A DNA stretch of 55,000 bases from Glandiceps talaboti (GCF_964340395.1 NC_135568.1:3112501-3167500), one strand, 5' to 3'; positions 1-15,722 are shown, numbered from the stretch's first letter. Program-made: numbers and translations. Notes: generated by a model from the letters alone, not told the origin.

Positions 1-879
1 TGTCGCAAGATCTATCCGATGTAACTCTAGAGGTTACTTGTACAATGTACATTGCTTCTAAAAGTGAATTTTTTTTAAGTAGCAGCCAGTATTAAATTGC
101 ATCCCATTTAACTCATTTTCGACTTATTTCAGTGTACACAAAATACAAACTATAAAAAATATGCACATTGTGCATTAAAGAAGCAAACCCTGGCAGTGTG
201 ATTTGGTCAAAGTATAAGCCTGTTTTTCCGCTGACGCAACGAAAATTAATCTCTTTGCGTGGGGGCATCTGTGAAGCATTGCCGTAAAGACGTTGGTGGT
301 TTACGGCGATGGATTTGGGGTGTTTAAATATTCACAAAAAGCGCGGACACTGATGGGATTGTGGTGTTTACGAATTCTTAAATTTGTATCAGAAATATTA
401 CGTCATAATAATATCATTATTATACTATACATGAAAACAGGGTGAGGGCTCTTTCAGTTAATGACGTCACTCTACGAATATGAATAGTTGATATCGCATC
501 AGTGTATTTCAATATGAGGGGAAAAACGTAACAACGGAAAACTATGAACAGACTGTGCCATTTTAAGTTGAATGCGCGTCTTGTGTTCAAGGAAATCGTC
601 AATGTTTTCCATACCGTATTTGGTGGCCATATTGGATTCTGCGGCCATATTGGATTCTACGGCCATATTGGATTCTAAAATGACTAAATGTTGATATCAT
701 TTGACCTCTAGATCTATTTCAAAAGTTTGTACAATGACCCCCCCCCCCCCCACCCAGATTTATTTACTGGTTTTAACTGACAATAGATTGGAGTTTTCTT
801 GAACCAAGTAACAATAACAGTTTAAGTAGTTTATTTCCAATACACGTTCTACGTTAAAAACATAGTGAAAGCAACTTAC
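1..879 (-). other. Intron 4 of gene A (partial) with repeat debris
   Basis: This lies 3' of the exon 4 donor of the minus-strand nAChR gene A, so it is read as part of intron 4. I searched it for the expected next exon, which should carry the Cys-loop with its F-P-F-D core, and did not find it; that exon must lie beyond the left edge. The segment holds a dispersed repeat (about 600-745) with three 18-bp tandem units and a C-run near 737-752. I see nothing else in it. Confidence 0.6.
600..745 (-). repeat. Dispersed repeat, CCAATATGGCC family, copy 1
   Basis: Read on the minus strand, this resembles 25355-25470 read on the plus strand: both have AAATCTGGG, then GGTCA, then AGGTCAAAT-GATATCA, then copies of AATCCAATATGGCCGC. 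Here the last part is expanded to three units of 18 bp (625-678), each starting GGCCATATTGGATTCT on the plus strand. The C-run at 737-752 sits inside the element. No coding capacity is visible. It is probably a fragment of a short non-autonomous element; the class is unknown. Confidence 0.55.
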
Positions 880-2603
<1,724 letters not shown>

Positions 2604-3242
2604 CTGGAAATAAAAGTAGAAAAATATTTAGACATTTGAGACATTTGAGAGTGACGTCATTATTTAGCGTATTGAAACACGTCATTAGATTTTTTCTTTT
2701 TTCTTCTGAATAACCTTAGTTGTGTTGGTAAGTTATAAACAGCAGTATGTTTCAAAAAGTATGGTAATGTATACATTAGATTGCAGGTAGATGAAATGAA
2801 AATATGTAAAACTAGGGAGAGTGACCCCTTAACACGACAAAAAAATGACAATGCGCAAAAAAAAAAAACAATTTTGCAAGTATATATGAATTTAATTTAC
2901 TCATGCAGGCTATGTATTTCACTACTTCAGTGTCATAAAGATTGCCCACGTCTAGTTGTTTATATCAACTTCATTGTGGCAGAAATTTTGGGGTTTTTTG
3001 TTTGTTTTTGTTTTGTTTTGGGGGGTCTTTAGTTCAAATTAACTTTAACAAAGGGTCATCATGTCTACTTTATTGTTGACAAGGTGTCAACGATGTCACC
3101 AAGGAGAAGAAAACGTTGAAAATAACGGAAAACTACCATATCCTGACATTGTTTGTACAACACTGTAACACGGCTGAAGTTAGTATGGGCCACTAACGTC
3201 AAAAGGCCTATGTTGAAAAAGGCCTTGCACAACTTTTAGATA

Positions 3243-3326
3243 TACATGTACCCTCGTTCCAGACAACCTAGCTACATGTACCCTCGTTCCAGACAACCTA
3301 ACTACGTGTACCCTCGTTCCGGAAAG
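3243..3326 (+). repeat. 30-bp tandem repeat, about 2.8 copies
   Basis: The unit begins TACATGTACCCTCGTTCCAG and repeats at 30-bp spacing. The second copy differs at one base near its end, and the third diverges after CTCGTTCC. Confidence 0.85.
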
Positions 3327-3989
3327 CATGTTGTCGGAATGTCATATCACGTAATTTTTAGTCCAGGTGCATATCTCCATATCTTTAAATTTCGTGTTAG
3401 AATTCACCATCGACGTTTTCATAGAAATTGATCACGTGTAAGTACTGATCACGTGTTACTAAGGTGGCTACTTTTATATCAATTTATTGTAAATATTGAC
3501 AGCGCCACCCTCGTTTTGTTGATTTATTCGTCGGAAGTAACAAATATCTCTTTAATAATTCACTGCATACCCGTTACTGTCTCCTATTACCAGGTTGCTT
3601 ACCGGCAAGAAAAGAATTGCAAACTGTAATTTCATGGTTCGACCACCTGGGTCTAAACACCCCCATTCGTTAAACACCATGTGTTCAACTTTATATATTC
3701 ATGCACCAGACAATGTCAACGGAAAATATACGTTATAGAACGCATAGAAATTAGATTGCATAGCCAGATTGCCCTATTTAGCTCGTCGTCTTCTTATATG
3801 TATTTTCAATGCAAAAATCGTTCGCACTCTTTCTGATTCACCCTGTGTACTTGGTGCATTTGATCTCGTATGAAAATGAGAACCGCATGCACCTGGCGAT
3901 TAGTTGTACAATATATGCGACAAGTACGAGGTGGGGATTGCTAATGGTACGACACTCCACAGTGAATTTGTTACAAACCGTAAGTAGTG

Positions 3990-4070
3990 TTTACCTTTAC
4001 CCCTCACCCACCCCTCACCCCACCCCTCACCCCACCCCACCCCACCCCACCCCCATTCCACCCCATCCCA
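3990..4070 (+). repeat. C-rich (CCCCA/CCCCTCA)n tract
   Basis: A nearly pure C/A/T tract made of CCCC runs separated by A, TCA or ACC. The minus strand therefore has many consecutive GGGG runs with one- to three-base loops, which fits the rule for intramolecular G-quadruplexes. The proline-rich ORFs reading through it are repeat artefacts. Confidence 0.85.
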
Positions 4071-5107
4071 ACAAAATTTCCCAGACGGGTCTTCATCAGA
4101 CAGTTGTGGTTAAACCATAGACCCAGGGAGTGGAATGAACAGCTCCAGGTCAAACTAAAATGTTACAATCCAACCACCCATCCGCAATACCTTCACTCCT
4201 CCCCAGTACCACCCTTGGGTTTTAAATCTTGACAAATCTCCGGCATCACTACAGGTGACCATATAATTTATTTGTTTACTGTGGATTGCGTTAAGAGAAT
4301 GTAGTCTAAGAACTCCAGTTTCATAAAAAGACATAGCATGGCCATTTAATCAAACAACGAACTATTCACAAGTGACGTTGTCAAAGTCTACGATCTCTGA
4401 GAACGGATTAAACCGAGAAACTCCACTCTAACAGAAAAAAAAACAGAAACAACGAACTATTACAAGTGCCTCAAGAATTCCCTCGTTGATAATTTCGATT
4501 CCAATAGGTAATTTATGTAATACTTTTACTCTGAGATTGTTTCAAGGAGATGTCCAACCAGTACACTAATTCGGTGATCAGGAACAATGCGTGTCTGGTA
4601 TTAATTAGCGATTATGTACTTGAAGTAGACACAAATCCATACATGTTTACATGCGCTGAATCGGTTAGCTAGACATACATCTTTCTCCTTTGATTACTAT
4701 TGTTAACGATTACTATACACAATAACCTCTGGTTTAGTTAAAAGACTCCGCTCGATTATTACAAAGCACGCACAGATCTATTCAGTGCACCTACGCCACA
4801 TAGGTCGATATACTGCGCAGCCTTAGAAGTCAGTTGTGTATCCGGTTTAATGATTCAGGATTTTTGAAATATCGCCCATGCATATATTGTGGGGTTGTAT
4901 ATCAGTGATGATATGCATGGTTGCCTAGCTTCAATTGTATTATTATATCATTGAGTATTGTATTTTTGATTAGACAACCAACATTATATCACTGAACATT
5001 GTTAAAACACAATAATTAGACATTAACATGTCAATTAGAGGTCTCTTTTATATATACGTAGTATAGTAATAAGTTGAAATTGTGATTCATTGGTGTCACT
5101 GATTTTT

Positions 5108-5275
5108 AGGTGCGGACCCACAGATCATTTTGATTGGATAAATATACTGTGTGTACTGCTATATAGATATACCCATAGATGATTCAACACTGTCCAGGGT
5201 GTACAATATTACAAGTAAGTCGTTAAACAAAACTTTTTTTAAACCGTTCCAGTAGCAGCTAGTGTAGCATTAATG
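5108..5275 (+). repeat. Dispersed repeat, GGTGCGGACCCA family, copy 1
   Basis: This is similar along about 165 bp to 25710-25875 in the same orientation. Shared blocks in order are GGTGCGGACCCA, TTTTGATTGG, ATACTGTGTRT, CAGGGTGTACAATA, a run of AAACAAA and GTTCCAGYMGCAGCTAG. No ORF or terminal inverted repeat is visible. It is a non-coding dispersed family of unknown class. Confidence 0.7.
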
Positions 5276-6780
5276 GTTATCTGTCCTTGAATGTGAAGTG
5301 AACACTGCATTTGTAGTACCGCTATTAGACATTTCAAATCCAAGTTACAATGGCGAGACTATTATGGTAACTAGTAGCTATAGTATAATACCACTTTTTG
5401 GACAACAAAAACAGTTAATCAGCTAATGTGTTTATTTCCCACGGAATCACAATATTACTAGGTTCACTAGAGATTATCGTGAGCATCTTACATGAATAAC
5501 CCAGGCGTCAATCTAACATGTCATGTACATGGGGATATGATTATAATTATAATTGTATGCATGTTTTAATCGACGCGAACCGTTTATCAAGGGACCAAAA
5601 TTGGATGCAAAGTAATCTAGTATAACTATTATGGGGAATTTAGAAATCGAAAGTTGAACACCACTCTCCTACAGAAGTGTTATTTTTAGATTTGAGTCAC
5701 GTGATTACAACATTAGAACTGCAGTGCATGTATTGTCTATACAATCTTGTTTGACTATACAGGACTGCATAAAGAAAATTTGTATATAAGAGAAATTGAA
5801 GCATAATCCATGGTACTTATATGCTGAGGAATTCATGTGCATAATAATTAATCTAATGGCTGATATACTTCATATCACAATTTAACTACCGTGCCATCAA
5901 TAGTCCTGCTACGGGAAATGAAATATTGTCTTCGACGGTTTCAAAATGGAATCCAATGAACCAATTGACGTGTAACGTTCGAGGTTGTGACACATTCTTT
6001 TGAAACAGAGGTTACGATTTCTATTGTAAAAGTGCTAATACGCAACTCACATCTTTTATCACGTATTTATCACAGCGTTTCAAAACGACGTGTGGAAAGG
6101 ACACTAACTCAGACACAATTCAACGTTCAATGATGATGCAATATCGTATTCGGTGTTTTGAAATCAAATAGACAAACCTTAAAGAACACAAGCCTCAAAT
6201 GTATTTATCCTAAACTGTTTTGTAACTCAAACAAAATGAGAGACAAAGTAAAGAATCGTTGAGGTCAGGGATGTTAGAGTACGGGCGTTGTTGACAAAAC
6301 GATCTCGTAAAATGTTGTCTTGTCATATACTATTTCATCACAGCTCTTTCCTAATATATTTTATGAATAAATAACATACATCAACTGATTGTTATAGGCT
6401 TTATCCTATGTATTTTTGTAACACGAAAAGTGGAACATATATCCTTCGTGTATGCCCTTGAAGTTGTAGATTACACAGTAAATCAGCGACAACTGTGTAG
6501 AAATTTCAAAAGAATTCAGTCATTATTTGGTTTTATTTGGCATAAACATGGCCACGTACTCATGTAGTATGGGTTATTAGTCACGGTTGACTTATCATAA
6601 GACACTTTGCATTCATTGGATATTGCGATTCTTCTACCACCATTTCCCGTTGCCAGGGAAACAGTAAACGCTTTACTCTTTAATCAGATTTTAAGAGGCA
6701 GAATTACAGTGAAGTTGAACGATAGTTGTAAAATTGAATAAACAAACCTCCACCCAGCGATACAAGTCGCCGTCACTAAT

Positions 6781-6781
6781 T

Positions 6782-6816
<35 letters not shown>
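6781..6816 (+). repeat. (TTG)n microsatellite
   Basis: About twelve uninterrupted TTG units. Confidence 0.95.
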
Positions 6817-6819
<3 letters not shown>

Positions 6820-7137
6820 TCTGCTTGATAAGAGTTTATGCCTTGTTTTGTCGTGTCATATAAATTTCAGTCTTAAACGTTTCATAAAAAAAAACTGTTT
6901 TTTAAAGATTTTAGAAATTAATGAAATTTTCAACTGAAAATATACTGTCAACAAGTCTGGATAAAGAAAGTTCATGTACGGTTATCAGACCCAGCTGTAA
7001 TGACTGGTTAGACTAGACGCACAAGTAAACATATTGCATGGGGAAACCGTTATATTCCTCACTAACAGTCAGCGGTGAACTCTAAGTAATTAGAGGTCAT
7101 GACTTTGAAAGTAATGAGTCAACGTTTTAAGGGTTAG

Positions 7138-7303
<166 letters not shown>

Positions 7304-9696
7304 AACAAGGGAAAATACAAGTCAAATAAACTCAATGATTGCGATTTAAGGATACAGTTAATGTGAATTAAACATATCAAGCGTGGAGTACAATGTATGT
7401 CGGTACAACTATTGTAGTAGGAAGTACCTCCATAGTACATCAGACACTTGCAACAAATTTAATGTACTGCTATAGTCACGAAGATAGAGAGGCGTGTTTG
7501 ATGTCCGTTAACGCTGTCATGGTAACGAAAAATAAATTATTTGTAACCTAATCATTACAAATGTGATTTTAAAAGCTTAGAAATAAATGAAAACAATTTG
7601 TAAGTGCTTGACTTAAAATGATTACATCATTAGAGAGAGTGGATGCCTTTTCCAAGAGACACTTGAATGCAACTGAAGGACTTTCCACGTGTTACCTTTA
7701 CGCCTCGATCCACTATAATAGTAGAACCAATTGATTTTCATTTTTTATGCGGGTTGGCGCCAGTCAATGGAACAACTAATGAGTACACATTTAAAAGGCC
7801 ATTTTTAGTTGTTATTACAACTAATGTTGATATAACTGGATTTTTTTGTTGCAAAACTTTTTAGATTTTACAAGGAAATTATTTAGTAGTCCCACAGAAG
7901 GAAAGTGTTTTTGCAACTTTGTTAACTTGAACCGTGACTAAGCTGCATATTTACAAGGCTTGACTACCAGGGTGAGTGACATTACATCATTAAATACACA
8001 AATACAATATAAAACGCAAACTGTCATGTCCTAAAACACAGACACGGTATGTGCCAAAAATAGCCAGCTTGGAGTACATGTCAATGTCAATGTTCTAACG
8101 GGGGAGGGGGGGGGGTATTTATATTAGCAATCATTTGGCTGATATTTAAAGTCTAAGATACTCAATAATTGTACATTTGAATAACTGAGTATTACATGCA
8201 TTTACTATTTGCAGACACAACGTTTTGGCCATCCAACCGTTTTACCTGTATATACATATATGTATGAAATCTGGTACGGACTAGTCTTTGATTAATTGAA
8301 AAAACAAACAAGTATAAATGGTTACTTGTGCTCTTAGTTATATAGATAACGTAAGAAATCAATATAAATTAAAACATTTCTCCTGAGACGAATATCGATC
8401 CGTCTTATCAGAAGATATACCAAAAAAGAACTTTCGAGTTGAGAATTTGCCAAAAATGTAGTTGTGTGCGAAATTAAGGGAACGACGCCATGGGCACATT
8501 TTCTTGTCTAAACCAAACGTGTCGTGGCCGCTATGTAAGATGATGTTAAAGAAAGCAATGAAGTTGAAGAAAAACGCAAAACATACAAAAGTACACTAGC
8601 AGTAATTAACGGAATAAAATAACTCTACACTATTAGGATTAACATATTAATTAAAGTAGGGAATCGATGCCCCAAAAGTTTAGTACATGCAAGGGCTTCC
8701 AACTAACGAAACGGGGGTCCTGCAGTTAGTCGTTTTGAATACACACAAATACATTACTCGACAATTTAGGTGCTGGAAAATGGTGTCCCCACCCCCTGAT
8801 TGGTCAATCACCCCCGATCAGTACCTCGTCACATTTTGGCTCCACCTTGCTGAAGTCTAAACATAAATAGATGCATTGTTATATACAATTTGATAGAATT
8901 CAACAAGCCAAACTTTAACATTGTATATTGATATATGTTTCAACGTTTTAGATGAACCAACCAACCACCCCCCCCCCCCTCCTCCACTCCCCGAACAAAA
9001 ACGCTGGTAAGGAGATTAAAAAGTGGAAAGATATATTAATTAAGTAAACTAATGGTCTCCAATTAGCTGTATTAAAACAGTTGGTTATCTAATATACCAT
9101 GTCAAGACTGTCTGGCTTGAATTTAAATGTAGTTCTAATGTCTAAATGTCTACGACACTTCACTCAGGCTAGACAACTCACAGCGTATTCTGAATTTGTC
9201 AAATTGTCAGCTTCGGTACAAGGTCATTAACCACTCGTTAATTGAAACTATAATTGAAACTACATTGGAAGAATTATCAACATATGTTATATCTCCGTGT
9301 TACATCGCCTCTCAATGGGCCTTATTTCAATTAGTGTAATTACGCAAACCGAAATTTTTCTCCCTTAATTACCATGTAGAACAGTGCAATTACAATGCTT
9401 TCCGTCAAATTTGATATTAGTAGATAGTCTGTGACTCAGTCTGTTATATTTTTAGGCTGTCTAGCATTTATGGTAGTTAGTCTGACGCTACCTGACTATA
9501 TTTTTTCACCTCTCTATTAGGTGGATTAGTTAGAAAGCGTTTAACGAGAGGATTTACTCTGGCGTGCACATCATTTCAATTTGCTAATTATATCTCGCCT
9601 GGATAAATGATAATGCTAATATCTAGGTGTAATATATGAGGGGTGTCAATATGAGGGGTGCTGCCTATCTTTAAAGTAAAACGTAACACGAATAAG

Positions 9697-10050
9697 TCCT
9701 AAAAATTGTTTGGTTCCTGTTACCCGACCCCACATATATTTTCAATGCCGGCCCTAAACTTGTTTTTACATATTCGAGAAAAATAATAAATTTTTGTGAA
9801 GTCTTGTGAAGAAATAGTGGATGAGGATATTGACATCAACTTAAAAAGACAATATAAAAATGTTCTTCCAATCTGTAATGGCTGTACATCTGATGGGAAG
9901 AAACCAATAACACAGAAACCCATATGGAAAACAATGGAAAACATAACTACTTGAACTAGACACTCACACATGACAACAAAAATCAAAAAAGAAAATCTAC
10001 CTACCCACCTATTCTAACGTAATTGGAACCACACAATATTTTCAAGGCCT
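9697..10050 (-). repeat. Dispersed repeat with a long chance ORF, copy 1
   Basis: Read on the minus strand this aligns along its length with 36896-37222 on the plus strand. Shared blocks are AAGGCCT, ATAGGTGGG, GTTATGTTTTCC, CATTACAGATTGGAAGAACA, GTCTTTTTAAGTTGAT and GGAACCAAACA. Both copies have an ORF with D-V-Q-P-L-Q-I-G-R-T, but indels shift the frame between copies, so I do not regard it as protein coding. Class unknown. Confidence 0.75.
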
Positions 10051-10533
10051 AAGGGAAAAGTTTCAAGACACGCCTTGTGCCATGGTGCAAGATACTAAGA
10101 AAAAAATAGCCCATACAACAAATTGACACAAAATGACGTTATATGTCTTAGTTCACATGATTTACGGTTCAACTTTTACAAACACATATACTATTGTTAT
10201 GTATGACTAATTCCCAATGTTATTCATATTAACTACGTTTTTCTATATCTGATTAACTGATTCGTCAGATTAAAACAAACTCAAATAACGGTTTAATATT
10301 GAACACTTTTTTGTGTCGTGTAAGCTTATAGATGGTTATATAGACTGCTAACACTGAGACGCGATATGTTCGTGACTATCTGAGTTGTATGTGTACATGT
10401 ATAGTAAATGAAGTGTCACCGAGATTAGGGCAAGCGCGGACAACGAGCAAATGTTGAACTGTGTCATTTTAAAGTCATTTTTCCCCAATGATTTTCGCTT
10501 TAATAGTTCACAGTGTTCATGATATATAGTTGA

Positions 10534-10560
10534 TCATAGACCCTCCACCAACGGTCTATG
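10534..10560. repeat. Small hairpin CATAGACC...GGTCTATG
   Basis: A perfect 8-bp inverted repeat around a short CT-rich loop. The same stem sequence recurs at 46016-46044, with an 11-bp stem, and at 52853-52913, with a longer loop. Confidence 0.55.
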
Positions 10561-11005
10561 GTTGACCCGACGACTGTAGACAGTCTACTAATGTTTATAA
10601 TGATGACCGACATGTTGAAATTTGAAATGTCAGCAACTATTAGCCAATGGTCAGACACTCGACGTGTACTTTTATATTTAAACTTTAATAGTTTACTGTT
10701 ACAACATGAAAGTCTCAACCATATAATGTATGAAATGGTTCTTGTTTATTGGAAACATTTATCAGCTCAACATACACCATTCGACATGGTAATGAAGTGT
10801 ATCCTAATTATCATAATTAGCATGAATTGTTTAGAGTATGGCCGTTTTTCCGCCCGAGGTCTCATTTCATTGATTTACCATACCAATCAAATTATTGTAT
10901 TGACGGTTTAATTAGCATGGCTTGTTTCGAATTCTTTAAGACGTTTCGGCTGACAAGTTTGTCTTCAAGTCTCATTTCGATGACTGACAATACCATTTCT
11001 CGTAG

Positions 11006-11080
11006 GAACATTTATATCAACATAGGAACATTTCATAAGAACATTTGTATCAACTCATGAACATTTCTTATCAACATATG
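11006..11080 (+). repeat. Degenerate tandem repeat (GAACATTT...ATCAACAT)
   Basis: Four imperfect units of about 14-21 bp, each with GAACATTT and most with ATCAAC. The preceding 200 bases show a weaker duplication around ATTAGCATG and TCTCATTTC. Confidence 0.6.
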
Positions 11081-12532
11081 CAATTTTACATGGAGTGTAT
11101 TGATGAGTTCATGCCGGGACTTGCGCAATATTCACATGAAGTTGGTCGTTCAAAGTCTGGGTGGATCGACTGTAAATGATGTCTGTAAAGTTCTCGCATA
11201 GTCACTACAAGATGTTTCTGTAGACAAACAGTCAACGGAGTTCTTACAGGTAAAACAGTTGAATCCTATTGATATACTACTGTGGTCGTTAAAAACGATC
11301 ACCTGTGTTTCTTTCTGGAGATAAATTATCGTTCAATATTATCTCACATTAAAACCATTTTGTATTCAGTTGTGAATGTGTGTTGTGTTTTGACGGTCTG
11401 ATAAGAACCTGTAAACCTTTCAGTAATATTAAAAATCTATATTTTGGGGTTACATAAATGATTCTATCAACGCGTGATGACATGGCACAGTGTCTTGCCT
11501 CGTGATCACGAAACAGCTATAAAGATAGTGACGTGACGTGATCAGATACCTTAGAGTATTTAGTATGGTGTATATCGTAGCTGGAACATATATCGTATAG
11601 TTTAGTCAACATTGGAAATTGACCGACATTTATAATTAATGGGTTTTTTCTGATATCAGCACTCAAAAAAATATACTTATAAGTCGATAAAATCGCTGTG
11701 TAATGTACCACTCTCGATCTATCTGGATATCTACAACGCAGTTATTGTCTTATTTCACATTTTACAACTTCAATATGAGCAATTTTAACGATGAATATAG
11801 TAATTGTTGAGGGTTGTGTATCAATACAAAATGCAACTGTGTGATCGAGTTTTGCTTCTCAGACGCAATTTACTATCAAAACGTGTTTCAGAATGGAATG
11901 GAACTTTCCGATCACGTGACGTCTCAATTAATTTATCCCTTTTTATTTAAAAACTATAATCTCTCCCCGAAATAGAATCGATGATGTCATTGAGACTGAT
12001 GACTCAAAATCAGTTGTCATCGTCCATTTGTGTAATATGTACGTTGTAAGTTCTCCTCTATTCAGCGAGTAAGTTTTCCTTCTTTAACGTTTCACTCATA
12101 TTGGTATGCCTATAGCTTACAGCTTGTCATCTCTCAATCCAAATAGAAACGTAAAACGTATAAAGTTCTGATCATTGAACATCATTTACAAATCGTCTAT
12201 TGGTCGCCTTTTTAAATCTAAATCGTTTCAATCGAGAACGTGGAAAATTTCGAAACACACACAGGGACTAATAAGAAGTTTTACTGTCTGTAGGCATGAT
12301 AATAGTACCATATAAAAGTCGTATGCGAATCATACTGTTTTAGAACGGTCGTCTGTATATATTCCAATCAACACATGTCTTTACTGAACATTCCAATGCT
12401 CTTAAAAGTCTACTATTTCTATCCTTACGGCAGTGTAGCAATTCTATAACTTACTGACTTTTGTAATGTTCTTTTACAATTTGCTTTGTTTACCTGTCAT
12501 AGAATTTAATTTGCTTCAAAGTTGTATCAAAT

Positions 12533-12538
<6 letters not shown>

Positions 12539-12611
<73 letters not shown>
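12539..12611 (+). repeat. (TA)n microsatellite
   Basis: An uninterrupted run of about 36 TA dinucleotides. Confidence 0.97.
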
Positions 12612-12614
<3 letters not shown>

Positions 12615-15614
12615 GTTGTGTGACCTTTAAATGCGCACTGATCACATAGTTATTTAGCGTCTCGCTTGAAACTTCTCCAAATCTTTTCAAAACAGTTTCA
12701 AAATAAAAGTATTAACTCGTACAACTATACCCCGCCTACCTTGCTTCCGACTCGAAATAGTCACCATACGACACAACAAAGTTACAAAAATCTTCGAAAA
12801 CAGTTTCATGTCCACATTTCGTATGTTGATATCACCCCACTTTTATAAAAGTAACGATATATCTCAACTGCTACTATAGTATCAGCGCATCATTTACATG
12901 TAGTTTTTTTCTTGTATTGTCATGTCGTTTTCTTAACAGTATGAATACATGTCGACTTAAAAAAGGGATTACGATTTCATGTTTTCAAACTAAGTCTTAT
13001 ACACGGGTCACAGACCAGACTTTCTATTCAACAAAATATCCAGTTTGTTGTTACGTACCTTTGTTCCGTAAATTAGTTGTTGGTAGAGTCGTATTCAAAG
13101 TTTGCCAAGTCACAGAAACTTTGTGACAAGATATAAAACCCGATTCCGTTCGACCCGGACACATTTGGGACGCCATAAATTTATGATCAGATATACCTCA
13201 CCCTCTTCAACGAATTCGTAAACTTGTCAAGTAAAAGATAGCGTTACAAGTGACAGGAGATAAGTAATTAGCATTCCTTCTCACCTGGGAACCACATTGT
13301 GTTTTGTTTACGGCTATAAATAATGTAGCGACCAAAGATACACCTTCCGACGTCCCCCATTTTCTTGACGAACGCTAGCTATTGTTGTAAGAAGAGGATG
13401 TTTGAACAGCGCCACCACCAGCGGTGTAAATTTTCAACACTAGCACCGTAGTCCGTTCGTAGGTAAATAACGAGCTATCTCCATAATGCTATTGGGTTAT
13501 TAATACAGCGTTTGTAAGGTTGGATTCCGTACATCGTAGGCTGTAAACCACGATCACGAGCTAATAAAACTGTTTGGTTTAGTACGAGAAATCGTTTAAG
13601 GGTATTTACAAGATAACTGAACCGCCTTCCATTATTTCATTGGCAGTGTCATCATTGACCTTTGCTGACCTTTCTACCCCACCTAGACACAAAAACTACT
13701 TTTCATAGATCACAAAGGAAAGGACGTTTTCAATAGCCGCTAGAGTTTGTTGTCTCCGATTGTTAAGAAATACGCTATGAATACATTGGAGTCGTAGATA
13801 AAGGATGCGCACAATGTTAGTCTATTGTCATCGTTGTTGAAAATTTTATTTTGTCACCAGAACACCTTCGCTTCGTTGTGTTTAAGTCAGACGAAAACGT
13901 TGTAAGGAGGTTGTTGTACTTCAAAACAGCTACCACCATCAAACCACAACCTCGGATTATCTAGAATCTCGATGTGAAGGACACGAACTATTGTATCCAA
14001 AAATGACAAAGCCACCTGAAATTTTCAACGCGTGTTTTCAGTTTAATACCGAATGATTATTAAGGAATAAACAAGCCATTGACGGTATATCTTCGTGGGG
14101 GAACATCGCTATTCAGTGACGTTCATCAAGCGAATGGTATTGATGATAAATGTGGCGCTATCTTAGTCATTCCAATGGGTGGTTTGTTGTCACCATTGGA
14201 CACTGGACATTTAATGTGGCGTGTGAAGTCACCAATCTGAATATGTCGGGGGCAGAGTTAAACTCCAGGAGGTGGAAATACCACCATTTTGATCACATTA
14301 AATAGACTTGGAGTTATTCCAACAAGAACTAATGACCGAATTAAACACGTGTTTCATAGTCACTAATAACGTACTTATGGTGGTTTAATCATGATTCACG
14401 GTCTAAATATATTTTGTTTTTTATTTTCCTTTTTTATCATAATTATTATAATTTCGTTGACTGATTGCGTAATATATCCGTCAATATCACAAATTACAGT
14501 CGAATTTACCGACACATAAATTTAATAATTTGTTTAACTTTGTTTTGGTATCAAAATTGTGGCGACATAATTTTTCTAAATTTTTATATTTTAGTTTGAT
14601 TTCATTATTACTGTCAAATAGTTCTTTGAACAGGAATGGGAAAGAGTGATTTGCCGATTGTGACGTCATCAAGCGGACAAAAGGATCGTGACTTATCAGT
14701 AGAGAATTCTGACCTGTAGTGTTTCCTGTTTACTGAGTAAAGAAACTGCATTAATCAAATTTGTTTATAATTTTCTTTGAAACTGTTGCAATAACCGGTC
14801 TTTATAAAACTCAACATTTTTCAATTTATGTAGTAAATTAACTGGCGTACATTACGTCATCGACAATAAGAACACTCCAAATAAAATTCACGATTTTCTA
14901 TTGAAACGAAAAAAATTATTAAAATGTTACTTTTATATTTTCATGTTTGTTCGTTCTGTATTTTATACAAACATTTGATATCGTCCTAAAACAAATTTAA
15001 TTTTGTCCGTAATTTCCGATTTCAAATGAATTGTTATTACGTTAGTAATGAATCTGGTTCGTGAAAGTCAATATTTGAAGTGTTTTTAAACTTATCTCCT
15101 TAATGAAGGCTGCTAAGGTGCCAATATGAATCTGAAATTCAAGCCGTTTGTATTCACTAAGCTTGCAGATTAAAGTTGTCACACCTTTGTACAATTATAA
15201 TATCACAATACATTTTGTCAGGGTTTTAGGAGGATCTTGTCCGTTTATCTGTGACACATTTCACATGACTGCTCAATTTGTAGTTTGGGTCGAAAGGTCC
15301 TACGTACACAGTACACGAATACTTAAATATCACTGAGAGAACATTTAAAACAAAGCATATCAAAAAGACAATGCAATTAGATTAAGGATTTTAAATCCAC
15401 GTGATTAATGTATGCTATTGAAGACATAAATCAAACGAAAATGTAAAATAAACTCTAAAAGTATCGCAGTCTACAAAACCTGAGACAATGGAATAGTACC
15501 AGTGTTAATGTTTGTTGTATGACAAGAACAAGAAACCAATTCCCCTACCCTTCTGTTTTTACGATTTTTGTCATTCTGACATTACATAGACTTTTGTGAG
15601 ATTTTTACTGGCGC

Positions 15615-15722
15615 AGTCACTCAATTTCAATTATTAATTATCTGTTATTACGAATCGATAATCGATAATGCTGTTTGCACTTGTATTTATCGATTATGCG
15701 AACAGATAATTACTTGAGTGAC
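15615..15722. repeat. Imperfect palindrome with GTCACTCAA ends
   Basis: The left arm has GTCACTCAA, TAATTATCTGTT and ATAATCGATAA; the right arm carries their complements in reverse order, around a short loop. The left arm has a few extra bases. It resembles the folded ends of a small hairpin element. Confidence 0.6.

Noticed and set aside
1-879. Next exon of gene A (Cys-loop exon) inside the left edge
   Set aside because: No minus-strand frame shows the F-P-F-D core or flanking motifs.
4115-4123. CATAGACCC, a possible fourth member of the small hairpin family
   Set aside because: There is no matching GGGTCTATG nearby.
3987-4232. Proline-rich ORFs
   Set aside because: Translation of the CCCCA tract.
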